NCBI RefSeq assembly: GCF_963169125.1 | Contig: NC_084795.1 | Location: forward strand, 139,303,701-139,367,700 | Source of the DNA: Humulus lupulus | Taxonomy: Eukaryota > Streptophyta > Magnoliopsida > Rosales > Cannabaceae | DNA length: 64,000 nucleotides | Direction: 5' to 3' | Part shown: positions 20,515 through 29,836 of the stretch, in pieces | Layout of the letters: each line of letters opens with the position of its first letter | How positions within the stretch are numbered: position 1 is the stretch's first letter | The notes under the pieces: generated by a model | What the model was told of the DNA's origin: nothing | The model's database searches: none | The model's input: only the letters and a program-made list of their open reading frames with translations | Program-made: the position numbers and the translations under genes

Positions 20515-20988
20515 TGTTAGATTAATATGAAAGTAGACATATGAACAATTCTATATACATGTAGGCGGAATTAATATATGAATGAACATATGCAAAAAAG
20601 AATCGAATATTGTATACCTCCAGCCATTGCTATTGATAACCTCGATCTAGCTTTAGATCTACAAAAGAAAAGAACAGAAATTAGAACGAGTACACGGGCT
20701 TCCAAGCTCTCACTAACTCTTTTAGATGGAGTTACTGAAAGTCAGAATGAGTAGCGAGCTTGGGGACCGGTAGTCTATATTTATAGAGTGAGACCTACCA
20801 TCAGAGTCTCTGCCACAGATTGAGATATTTCCTCAATCAGTTGGGATATGAAAAATCGGGTAACAACAAATCAGGTAACAAACAATGTTGACCATTAATT
20901 AGAATATTTTGTCAATAAATTAAATATTGACTTTAATATATTAAATCAATTAGTTGATTTTATATACCAAATAAATAATATTCTAACA
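20515..20988 (-). repeat. 5' LTR of copia element S
   Basis: The 474-bp right LTR, TGTTAG...TAACA, is followed by the TACGT target copy at 20989-20993. Confidence 0.95.
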
Positions 20989-20993
20989 TACGT

Positions 20994-21363
20994 ACCATTC
21001 TAACAGATAATTAAACTCGGTCCAATAAGCGGAAAATGAAGTTGGCAGTCGGCCTAGCCCACTTTCAGAGATGATCCCCTAATCTCAACAAACTTGGTTT
21101 TGGTTACTCTACCAAAGGGGCAGGCGTAACTTGCTGTAAAGCCTAGATTTTTTACACACTTCATACTTGCGTCTAAAACAGTTCATACAAATATTTATAT
21201 ACATACAAAATATACCTTGATGTTAACTTTTTTTACCATACTTTTAAAGCATGTACCCAATTTTGTAGCTCCTGTTCTTTGACCTACAACGTACTCCAAT
21301 AGCTGATCTGACCCTGATCTTCTTCAACACCAAAGATTTATTTTTGGGTCTGATACCACCTAA
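20994..21363. other. Unassigned spacer ending in a copia-type primer-site motif
   Basis: No gene is seen. It is the continuation of the DNA interrupted at 13501. Near 21340-21355 the minus strand reads TGGTATCAGACCC, 10 of 12 bases of the initiator-tRNA primer site, just outside the LTR that starts at 21364. Confidence 0.45.
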
Positions 21364-21973
21364 TGTATCAAAATTGGAAAGATCAAGTCAAATTCATGGC
21401 AGGTGGATAAACCCCAAAATAAGAAGAGAACCTCAACTCTAACATATTCCTCAAAATATCAAATAGTCAAACCCCTGAAGTGTAGTGAAATATCACTCAT
21501 GACAAGAAACAATCAGAAGTATAGAGCAGCTAATATAATCAAGAAAATGTAACAAATGACAAACACTAAGTAAACACAATAAGCATAAGAAGAAATATAC
21601 AAACAGTAATTAAAGGATACAACGTTTACGTGATTCAGTATCACAAACATACCTACTCCATGGGAGAGAACAACCTCAATAGGCTTGGTTTCTCAGTAGT
21701 ACATCAATACATCAACTGGTAACTAAGTAGTCAAAGGAATCTTGCTCCGAAACTCAAACAAAACAGAGAGAAAAATTAAACTTCTAAACTCTCCTTCTAC
21801 AAGTCAGTCACCAAAAGAACTCTTCTCATCATCTCATCTCTCGAGTCTTTTCTGTCTTCCTCTGTTTATAAGCCTTGAGTAAGCTGAGTTGTTACCAGTC
21901 ATAACGGTCAAAGGTTACCGTTAATATCTGTTAATAACAAATAAGTGATTGTTAAGTTTCTAAAACCCCAACA
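21364..21973 (-). repeat. LTR of an old Tork-like copia element (T)
   Basis: On the plus strand it runs TGTATCAAAA...CCCCAACA, 610 bp. Minus-strand features are a TATA-like GGCTTATAAACAGAGG near 21861-21876 and the LTR start TGTTGGGG. On its right side the minus strand has a purine-rich AACAGGTGGAAT, and coding RNase H follows, so for that element this is the 3' LTR. On its left side there is a primer-site-like motif, which would suit a 5' LTR. Confidence 0.72.
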
Positions 21974-22085
21974 ATTCCACCTGTTTTAGTCACTTAACAA
22001 AAAAATTGTAAGAAGCACAAACCTTATTGTTGTGAAAAAAATGTTCCCTAATTCCAATGAATGTTATCTCCCCTTAAGAGACATA

Positions 22086-22400
22086 TCAGCAACCTTCAAT
22101 TCTTAATAAGTTTAGACACTGTCTAAACTTCTCTTGAGTGACACTTTTGGTGAAGATGTTGGCAGGATTATCACGAGTACTAATCTTCTGAACAACAACT
22201 TCTTTGTTTGCAACAATATCTCTGATAAAGTGTAATTTTATATCTATGTGCTTTGACCTCTCATGAAGCATATGATTCTTCATGAGGTGTAGAGCACTTT
22301 GGTTGTCACAATGTAGAGTGGTATCATCTGATTGAAATCCAAGCTCCTTAGTGAGACCTTTCAACCAAACAACCTCTTTTATAGCTTCTATGGTTGCCAT
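22086..22400 (-). pseudogene. Copia RNase H fragment (element T), truncated
   Basis: The 104-residue frame holds the C-terminal half of copia RNase H: EAIKEVVWLKGL, LHCDNQSALHL, HERSKHIDIKLHFIRD, and the end DNPANIFTKSVTQEKFRQC. The preceding TEAEY motif and all of RT are cut off by the chromovirus LTR starting at 22403. Lineage wording (HERSKHID, LHFIRD) is Tork-like, the same as the fragment at 34736-37234. Confidence 0.85.
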
Positions 22401-22402
22401 AT

Positions 22403-25004
22403 TGTAATGCCCTAAATTTCCTAATAAGGTTTAGGACCTTGATTAGGAGGCCAGGAGGGCCATAATTGATTTATTATAGTATTTAATGATTACATGCATG
22501 TTTACGTAAATTATATTATTATATGATGGTGAATGCATGCATATGGGAGTATTTATTATTATAAGAGTATTTTGGTAATTTGGCCGCGGTGGGCGTAATT
22601 GTGTATTTTGGGTGCATGGTTGTGATTAATTAATATAGCCACATTATAAGGTGGATTGGTGCGAGCTATTCGGCATGAGACGATCATGAAATGTAAGTGT
22701 TCGGTCTAGTCATAACGGGTTTAAGTTCGGGGTTCGGGGTGAGTCTCAGGGTCATTTTGATGACTAGAACATTACCGGGAATAAAAGAGGTAATGGGATA
22801 TGATTTATTGGTGTTTGAGAATATTGAGAATAGTGGAAATTGGAGAGCGTTAATTATGATTAACGGTATAGGTTGGAAAGGACGATTTTACCCTTGGGAG
22901 TGTTTAGAATGATTTATTTGGCTTAGGGGCATTATGGTCTTTTGACCTTAAGGATTTATATCAGCCTTTGAGTTTTAGAAGGCTGTGGAAAACAGGACAA
23001 AACAGAGCCCATCCTCATCTTCTTCTTCTCTCCCGTACATGTTTTTCTCCTTTGCTTTTCTTTGAATTTTGAGAGCCCAAATTGAGGAGTTAAGCTAGGA
23101 AATCAAAGGTGGGAGCTTAGGAACTTGGTTCAGCCATGGAAGGAGGTTCAAAATCGGATTTGAGGTAAGTTCAGCCATAAGTTTCTGGTTTATACTCTGG
23201 TTTAGTTTAAGATTTCAGCTTGTGAATTCTTGGTGGTTAATTGGAATTAATGGGAGTTAGATTGATGTTTGATTTGGGTTTTGATGAGGGTTTGATATAG
23301 ATGTTGTTTAGGGGTTGAATTGAGTGTTTGGAGAAGGTTTGGAACTAGTTTGAAGGCTTGGTTCTAAGGGAATATGCAGGGGAGGTCGAGCTGGTGCGTG
23401 TTGTATTGTTGGCTGATCTAGGTAATGAGCCGCGGCCTAGCTTTAGTGTGCCGCGGCCTAAGGTGGCTTCTGAGGCAAAAATGCCTCTGTCAGGGAGATG
23501 AGTCGCGGCATGGCTGTGGTGAGCCGCGGCCCATCAGGGCATTTTTGGCCAAAATTGTGTTTTTAGCTTGGGGATTCAAGCCTTAGGCCTCGGGGTTGAA
23601 CCTAGTACCCGGTTAAGTGGGGATTGATGTCCCGGAGGCTAGATATTGGTTTGGGAATTTATGTTGATCATTTTTATTGATGGAATCTTATATTTGGTTA
23701 TGACTAGGTGACCGCTAAAGGACTAAAAGTTGATCGTTCTCAAGGGTCATTCTTTTAATAATTCTAGCTCGACTTTGAGGTGAGAAAACTGCACCCTGTA
23801 TATATGTATGACATGCATGGCTATCCTTGATGCATGTCGGTTGATTATTATGTATGACATGCATGGCTATCCTTGATGCGTGTCGGTTGACTATTGAGTA
23901 TGACATGCATGGCTATTCCTGATGCATGTTGGTTGACTATTGAACGTGACATGCATGGCTAGTGTTGGTGCATGTTGGATTGTTGGATATATTGCATATG
24001 ATGCATGAGAAACATGTGATTAGGACATGCTTTGTGTACTGGGTATGATATTGTTCAGAGCTTGAGCCTCTGTGGTTGTACATGGTCCTAATTGTACTGG
24101 TATCTGTTTAGTAAGCATGCTGAATACCTTGTTTATGGATATTGAACATGTGATATATGTTTGGTGGCATGACTTGCTTGTGTATGGCACTGACTAGTCA
24201 GGGACCGACTCTAAAGTCGAAGAACATGCATTGAATGGCTCTATGGCATTAATGCTAGACCGACCCTAGGGTCGAAGAACTTATAAGCGCTTGCCTGGTC
24301 TAAGACCAGGTGATCATAGCCAAGGTATATGACCCCGGTGACTGTTTGTCACATGGCTGGGGGACGCTGTCCTTAGTTACGACTCTAGAGTCGGAAGGAT
24401 GGTTATGTTGGTGACCAAACACCATGCACCTATCCTGAACAAACTTATGAAAGAACTACCTATCAATTAAGCCCTGGTGACCCTATCGTCACATGGCTAG
24501 AGGGAGTTGTACCCATTTCTGTGACTTTTGGCTATTGTCACCTATCTGTTTTGGACCGTTGATCCTGAATGGCTATTATGATTATTGTTGATATTATATC
24601 ATGCTTTATTGTGTTTTCTTGCTGGGCTTCGGCTCACGGGTGCTATGTGGGCAAGAGAAAGCTGGACCATCCTTGAGTTGGAGAACTTAGGTGATGATGT
24701 GTACATATGCAGCTGCTCGTCCACCACGGCTGAGGTTTAAAGTGGAACTAGGGTTAAACCCTGTTTTGCCGCTTCAAACGGCCTGTTGTAAATATTTTTC
24801 TGAAATAGACTCTAAAACTATGTTTTTGGGATCCCAATGTATATATTAAACGTTCAAGTGAAACGTTACATCTTATCCAAAGTTTTTAATCCCTAAACCG
24901 CTAATCATACTTAGTTACACGGTTTTTGGCCAAATGACTCGGTTAGCGAGTTTAGCACTGTTTACAAGGCACACCGTAACGGTCCCTGGAGTTGGGGCGT
25001 TACA
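22403..25004 (+). repeat. 5' LTR of chromovirus U
   Basis: It begins TGTAATGCCCTAAATTTCCT and ends GTTGGGGCGTTACA. It shares wording with the LTRs at 39455, 56253 and 59925: an opening CTAATAAGG..TTGATTAG, then TCACAACGGG or CATAACGGG. Inside are GCCGCGGC motifs (23420-23545), a 46-bp tandem repeat, and three near-palindromes. Small ORFs here are not genes. Confidence 0.85.
23800..23985. repeat. 46-bp tandem repeat, four copies
   Basis: Each unit carries GACATGCATGGCTATYCYTG followed by ATGCATGTCGGTTGAYTATT. Later copies are more diverged. The array lies inside the U LTR. Confidence 0.85.
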
Positions 25005-25005
25005 A

Positions 25006-25019
25006 CTTGGTATCAGAGC
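25006..25019 (+). promoter_or_regulatory. Primer-binding site of chromovirus U
   Basis: CTTGGTATCAGAGC lies two bases after the LTR end and matches the 3' end complement of initiator tRNA-Met. Confidence 0.85.
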
Positions 25020-25511
25020 GAGCCAAGGTTTATGGTTCCTGAAGACAAGCTGGGCATGTACACTCATCACTGAAGATAGCTTCACTCAATGAATGGTAAC
25101 TATTTCTGTAGCTATGTGCATAGCTGTTTAAATAAAATGTCAATGCTTTACCTGCACATTGTATTAGGGAGCATGAGATTCTGATAGAGCCTGGCTCTTG
25201 ATTATATGATTATATGCTCCGTGAATATATATATATATATGATTGTGATCATATGGTTACCTGCTCTGTGAATATATATATAACTGTGTTATTTGCATGC
25301 TGGGGTTGGAGGCATGGTTTGAGTATTGGAAGAGCAGGGATTATAAGTGGTGTATGTATGCCATGGGCATGTTTGTAGCACTGCAAGTGGTTTATGATTG
25401 TAGTGTGGTAAGATTTATCCCGTGGGGGAAGCCCTTGATATGGTTATGGTGACTAATGGGTCAAGTTGTTGACTGCAGATTGAATCAGCAGGTTTATACT
25501 CGAGGCAGATT

Positions 25512-26569
25512 ATGAGGCCTGGTGATAGTTATACAGGGGCTGGAAGTTACAGCCAGGGTATTAGTTCTTCGTCTGCATCTTTGAATGTTCAGCAGACGCT
25601 TATAGATTTGCAATTAAGATTGCAGAGGCAGGAGGAAGAGATCAGGTATTTGAAGCAACAGCGGAGTCTGTTGGGTAGTACCTCTTCCTTTGCTATGCCG
25701 GGGATGGCATCAGTTTCAGCTCAGCCTAGGGTTGAGAATAGATGGGAATTCCTCTGCGGAAGATTCCTGAAGTTTTATCCTCCAGTCTTCGAGGGAGGCC
25801 TAGATCCATTCAGAGCTGAGCAATGGATGGGCATGATCAGTTCCATTCTTGATAGTATGGGGCTGGTGGGTCACGATAGGGTGATCTGTGCTACATGTGT
25901 ACTGCGGGAGGATGCCCGGACGTGGTGGGAGGTAGTGTCCCAGACACGAGATATAGCTGTGATGGATTGGAAAGAATTCAGGCAGCTGTTCAATGAGAAG
26001 TATTATTGTGATGTAGCTAAGACTGCTAAGATGAATGAGTTTCTGAACCTTGTTCAGGGTAATGCGTCAGTGACCGAGTATGTTACTGAATTTGAAGGGT
26101 TGACCAAGTTTTCTCTTGATATGGTACCCACAGATGTAGCTCGGAAGGAGAGGTTTATTCAGGGGTTGAATCCTGGAATAGCTCAGGGCATTAGAGTTGC
26201 CCCAGTGCAGGAAGTCTCTACCTATGCTCAGGTGGTAGAGAAGGCTCTTGCTGTTGAGAGTATAGTGGTTGGGCAGCAGAGTGCTAGGGAGCACGAAGCC
26301 CAGATAGTGGTATCTCCACTTATTGGAACAAGTAAAAGTGAAAGCTAGAAGACTCGTCCAAAATGCGCTCGGTGCAAGAGGCATCATTTGGGGGAATGCC
26401 GAGCAAAGGCATGTTTCTTGTGTAGAATGGTTGGGCATCTCAAGAAGGATTGTCCAAGGCTAAGAGAGCTTGAGCAAAAGAGGATAGACAGCTTGATTCC
26501 AACTCGAGTGTTTATTCTGGGGCAATCAGAGTCTGAGACCGAGACTAGTTCCTCGGAGGTGACAGGTTA
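25512..26569 (+). pseudogene. Chromovirus gag (element U), one in-frame TAG
   Basis: Gag builds the particle. The frame opens at ATG 25512 (MRPGDSYTG). A coiled-coil-like segment lies around residues 25-50 (LIDLQLRLQRQEEEIRYLKQ). The capsid domain follows, with FEGGLDPFRAEQWM, TWWEVVSQT and FRQLFNEKYY. A TAG at 26346-26348 ends the 278-residue frame. The same frame continues with the double zinc knuckle KCARCKRHHLGEC and CFLCRMVGHLKKDC and ends at TAG 26567-26569, where the protease would begin. Apart from this one stop the gag is complete, while pol is eroded. A glutamine codon changed to TAG is the simplest explanation. Confidence 0.88.
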
Positions 26570-27893
26570 GCTTTCTAGTTCTGAGTTCTGAATTACATTG
26601 TTTGGCTTTGGTGCCATGCTATTCTTTTGTTGATATATATATAGAGAAAGGTATAAAGATGGTATATATATATATATAGATCACTTGGTTATGTTGTGAT
26701 GGGAAATGTAAGATGGTATTGGCAATTCAAGAGATGAGTTGGGTTATGGAAAGGACTCATCAGGGATTCTGATAAAGCTGGTTATGAAGGGCTTTGGTTT
26801 GATCCAGGGTTTGGATTGATAAAGTAATTAAAGAACAGTCTTGAATGGCAAGGAAAGTGTAGTAATTCTTGGGCTTGAGAGTGGAGAGCCTTGTGTTGGT
26901 TAGTTTGGTGTATGGTTCTATGTGCTTATGAAACTTGTAGCGAGAGCTAGAGTTTTGTGCAGAGGGATGCATGGAACCCTTAGCTGGCGTGATGGATATC
27001 ACCTGGGTTGTACCAGTGAGATCAGGACAGGCTGGATTAGTCTGTGGATTCTGAAGGTGTTCCCAGGTGGTCTGCCAGGGCTCCTTTTTATGAAAAGATA
27101 CTAGAATGGTGATTGGTTTGGTGCCAGAAATAGAATCGGATGTAAGTGTTGTTTTGAGTGGCTCAGTGGAGTTATAAGAATTAAAGGGTTAGTTCCTGAG
27201 TAAGATGGAATCCTTTAAGGTGGATCTTGGATCTGGTTAAGACCAGTTAGAGATCAGAGAGAGAAAATTATATAAAGGATTGTGTTAGTATTAGATTAGA
27301 GCACTGAGAGTGCTGAATATATTTTGAGAATTGGTTAATACTAAGTGTTTATGAATCAGATGAATAGTGCATTCAAAGGTTTGTTTGAATGGGATTTGTG
27401 ATCGTTTTGGATGATGGTACTGTGGTATTTTCTCTGTGGAGATGTGCCAAGGTTGGAGAGTACCTTGGGGACAGGAGTGTCCATGGGTGGTAAAAATGTT
27501 TCAGGTGCCTTGGGAAAGTGTGCTGGGTCTTTTATAGACCAGGATCAGATAGTGGATTGTTATGACATCCTAGTAATGGAGAAAAGTGATTGCCTATGCA
27601 ACATGTGATTAAAGAATCTAACCAGGACTGGAATAGAGTTTTTGGTGGGCCAGGTGGCCAGTTCATTGTTGGGATTATCATCTCAAGAAAGATAAGAAGG
27701 AAAGATGGTTAAGTGAGTCACAGATAGGAAAGATTGTATGGAAAGCTTTAGCTGTATTAGCTAAGAGTTGTATAGTGACAGATATGAATTTATTGTGGTA
27801 TAGAGGTCGGATTTGGAATCCGATGGATATCGAGATTAACTGAGAGATTCTGGATGAATCTCATGCTATTCTTGTGTTCGCTTCATTCAGGCA
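26570..27893 (+). pseudogene. Eroded pol remnants of chromovirus U
   Basis: Protease, RT, RNase H and integrase would normally take over 3 kb; only about 1.3 kb remains. Recognisable traces in different frames are VFPGGLPGL (27057-27083), ELKG (near 27180), VIAYAT (near 27580-27597), and NLLWYRGRIWNPMD followed by a stop and EILDESHA (27786-27872). Large deletions and many stops are evident. A (TA)n tract lies at 26633-26680. Confidence 0.7.
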
Positions 27894-28137
27894 GTCCATT
27901 CAATCCATTCATCCTTAACACACAAGCCGGGCTACTAAGAATCCTTCCACCTTCCATATTCATTCTCCTGCATCAAGCTAAAAATAAAGGAGTGAGCCTA
28001 ATGCCCAGTAAGGAAAATCTATTGTCAACATACAACATATATCATAAACATAAGACTACATCATATTCATATATTATAAAACATATGACTATAAACATAT
28101 ATCACATATGACTACAACATTAATGACCAATATATAC

Positions 28138-28312
28138 TATTGGGGCTTGTTAGCTAAATAAGTCATATGCCCAATATAACTTCTTGGGGCTTCCTTATCT
28201 AAGCAAGTTATATGCCCAATCATCCATTCTTGGGGCTTGTTATCTTAACAAGTCATATGCCCAATCATAAATTCTCGTGGCTTGCTTGTCTAAGCAAGTC
28301 ATGTGCCCAAGC
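28138..28312. repeat. ~55-bp tandem repeat with internal inverted repeats
   Basis: Four copies of TTGGGGCTTGTTATCT followed by AAGCAAGTCATATGCCCAA. Each unit can fold: CTTGTT pairs with AACAAG and TTGGG with CCCAA. The last copy is more diverged (TCGTGGCTTGCTTG). Confidence 0.85.
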
Positions 28313-29629
28313 GACTAAAAAACATACTAATCATATACTTATCATAACATATAAACACCTAAAATCTATCCTATTTTCCTTACCAAAAGCCAGGATATTT
28401 AAGAACAAGAACGGGATTAGCAAAATCCTATAAACAAACAGTAGAAAAAGGTGAGAATCTCTAAGAATAGAGATGAATATGAAAACTAAACCATCAAGAA
28501 GAAACTTACCAAAAAGGACGTTAAGTTTCAAGAACTTAAATACCTAATCAAGAATCATAAACAAGAGTTAGGATATGAATAAAAGAAACTAAAGAAAAGT
28601 AAAGAATTATAAAGAACTGAACTTAAGGAATAGGAATACCTTGGTTGATCTTATAGATTGATCTAAACCTAAACAACGAAATCACACTATATCTCACTTC
28701 CCAAGTGTTTAGAAATGTTAGAATGATAAAGCTTTTATCCCAAACCCAAGTGTGTCTCTCTATACTAACACTAGCACCTTGGAGGTTCTGATCAAGTACT
28801 TGAAGAATGAAGAAAATGGCTGAGCACTAGGTCCTATTTATAGAGTTTGAGAAGTGAAACTATCCTATTAAAAAAATACTTAAATCCTTAAATAAACATG
28901 ATTATGACAAGTGTCATGCTCTTAGTGGTTCTGGAAGATTCTACAGTTTCTAGAACTTTATTTTATTTAAAAAAAAATACTTAATTTCATCCTAACTATA
29001 ATCTAAATTTAAATTTAAATAAAATAGAATCCTAACTTCTAACTTCCTAAATCTCGTAACTCTAAACTCACTTGTAGTAAAATAAACATAACTAGAGCTG
29101 TCGGATTTCTATTTAGATTATATTTATACCGTTAGAAAGATAATTCAATTATCTACAACTTTCTAGAAGTACTATTTTTCAAAATTCATAATATAACTGG
29201 GTCAAAAATAGGTCGGAAGTTACAGTACCCTAAAGTTGTGGAAAATCTATTTAATTATCTAAATAACAATCTAATCCACAAATATCTTAACTAACCATAA
29301 AATAACAAACTCTAATTCCCTAGGCTGATTTCGAATTTACTAAGCCCAAAATCTTATTGGGCTTTTGGGCTTTATGTAGGCTCAATCCATAACACTTTTT
29401 AATAATATCATAATTAATTTATTCTTATGAAATCACCCCCTTTTCCACAAACAAGACTACTAATATCATAAACCTATACTATACTAATAATCATAACTAC
29501 TAAAATAATTAAACCTTATGTTATAATTAATATTCTTAAACTATATGTTAAACTTATAAAATTCATAATTGTTGCTACGAGTTTCCAACTAAGTCCCGAC
29601 TTGAACCAAAATCCACGGAATCTAACATA

Positions 29630-29654
29630 CTACAAACTACTACTACTACTGCTG

Positions 29655-29713
<59 letters not shown>

Positions 29714-29723
29714 GCTGTTGCTG

Positions 29724-29765
<42 letters not shown>
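29630..29765. repeat. CTA/CTG trinucleotide microsatellite
   Basis: About 130 bases of ACT repeats with a few GCT and GTT interruptions, lying just inside the right end of the V left LTR. Confidence 0.97.
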
Positions 29766-29836
29766 TCTAGCTAGTTAAGTAAATATTCTGGGACTCCACA
29801 ATTCTCCCCCACTAAACAGAATATCATCCCCGAAAT

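Larger units (their letters stand above)
13502..20988 (-). mobile_element. Young, nearly intact Ty1/copia retrotransposon (element S)
   Basis: LTRs at 13502-13975 and 20515-20988 are both 474 bp, begin TGTTAG and end TAACA. They differ at two positions in my reading (T/C in GATAAYCTCG; C/G in GGTASTCTAT). The target duplication TACGT is exact (13497-13501, 20989-20993). The minus-strand primer site TTGGTATCAGAGC, matching initiator tRNA-Met, is at 20514-20501, and a purine tract AAGTGGGAGAA lies inside the left LTR at about 13986-13976. The order gag, protease, integrase, RT, RNase H is that of copia. One frameshift separates the gag-protease frame from the rest. It sits in the far upstream region of the formin. 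Confidence 0.95.
22403..27893 (+). mobile_element. Truncated Tekay/Del-type chromovirus (element U)
   Basis: A 2.6-kb LTR (22403-25004, TGTAATGCCC...GGCGTTACA) is followed directly by the primer site TTGGTATCAGAGC (25007-25019). Then come gag (25512-26569) and heavily eroded pol. Pol traces seen: VFPGGLPG plus a following ELK motif just before RT (about 27057-27170), an RNase H trace matching VIAYAT (about 27555-27600), and the start of the integrase zinc domain, RGRIWNPMDIEI with EILDESHA (about 27800-27875). It ends within the zinc domain at about 27893, where another LTR begins. No right LTR is in the window. Confidence 0.82.
27894..29800 (-). repeat. 3' LTR of element V, outer end missing
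   Basis: About 1.9 kb remain. A TATA-like CTCTATAAATAGGAC lies at 28832-28846 on the minus strand. It holds a four-copy ~55-bp tandem repeat and a long CTA/CTG trinucleotide run. By comparison with the right LTR about 280 bp are missing from the left end. Confidence 0.78.

Noticed and set aside
20994..21363. Possible host exon next to copia S
   Set aside because: No open frame or splice pattern; part of it looks like a retrotransposon leader next to a primer site.
23800..23985. Possible CRISPR-like array
   Set aside because: Units are directly adjacent with no unique spacers, and the sequence is plant nuclear; it is a tandem repeat in an LTR.
28138..28312. Possible tRNA or riboswitch-like folds
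   Set aside because: The folds come from a tandem repeat; no cloverleaf or known box elements.
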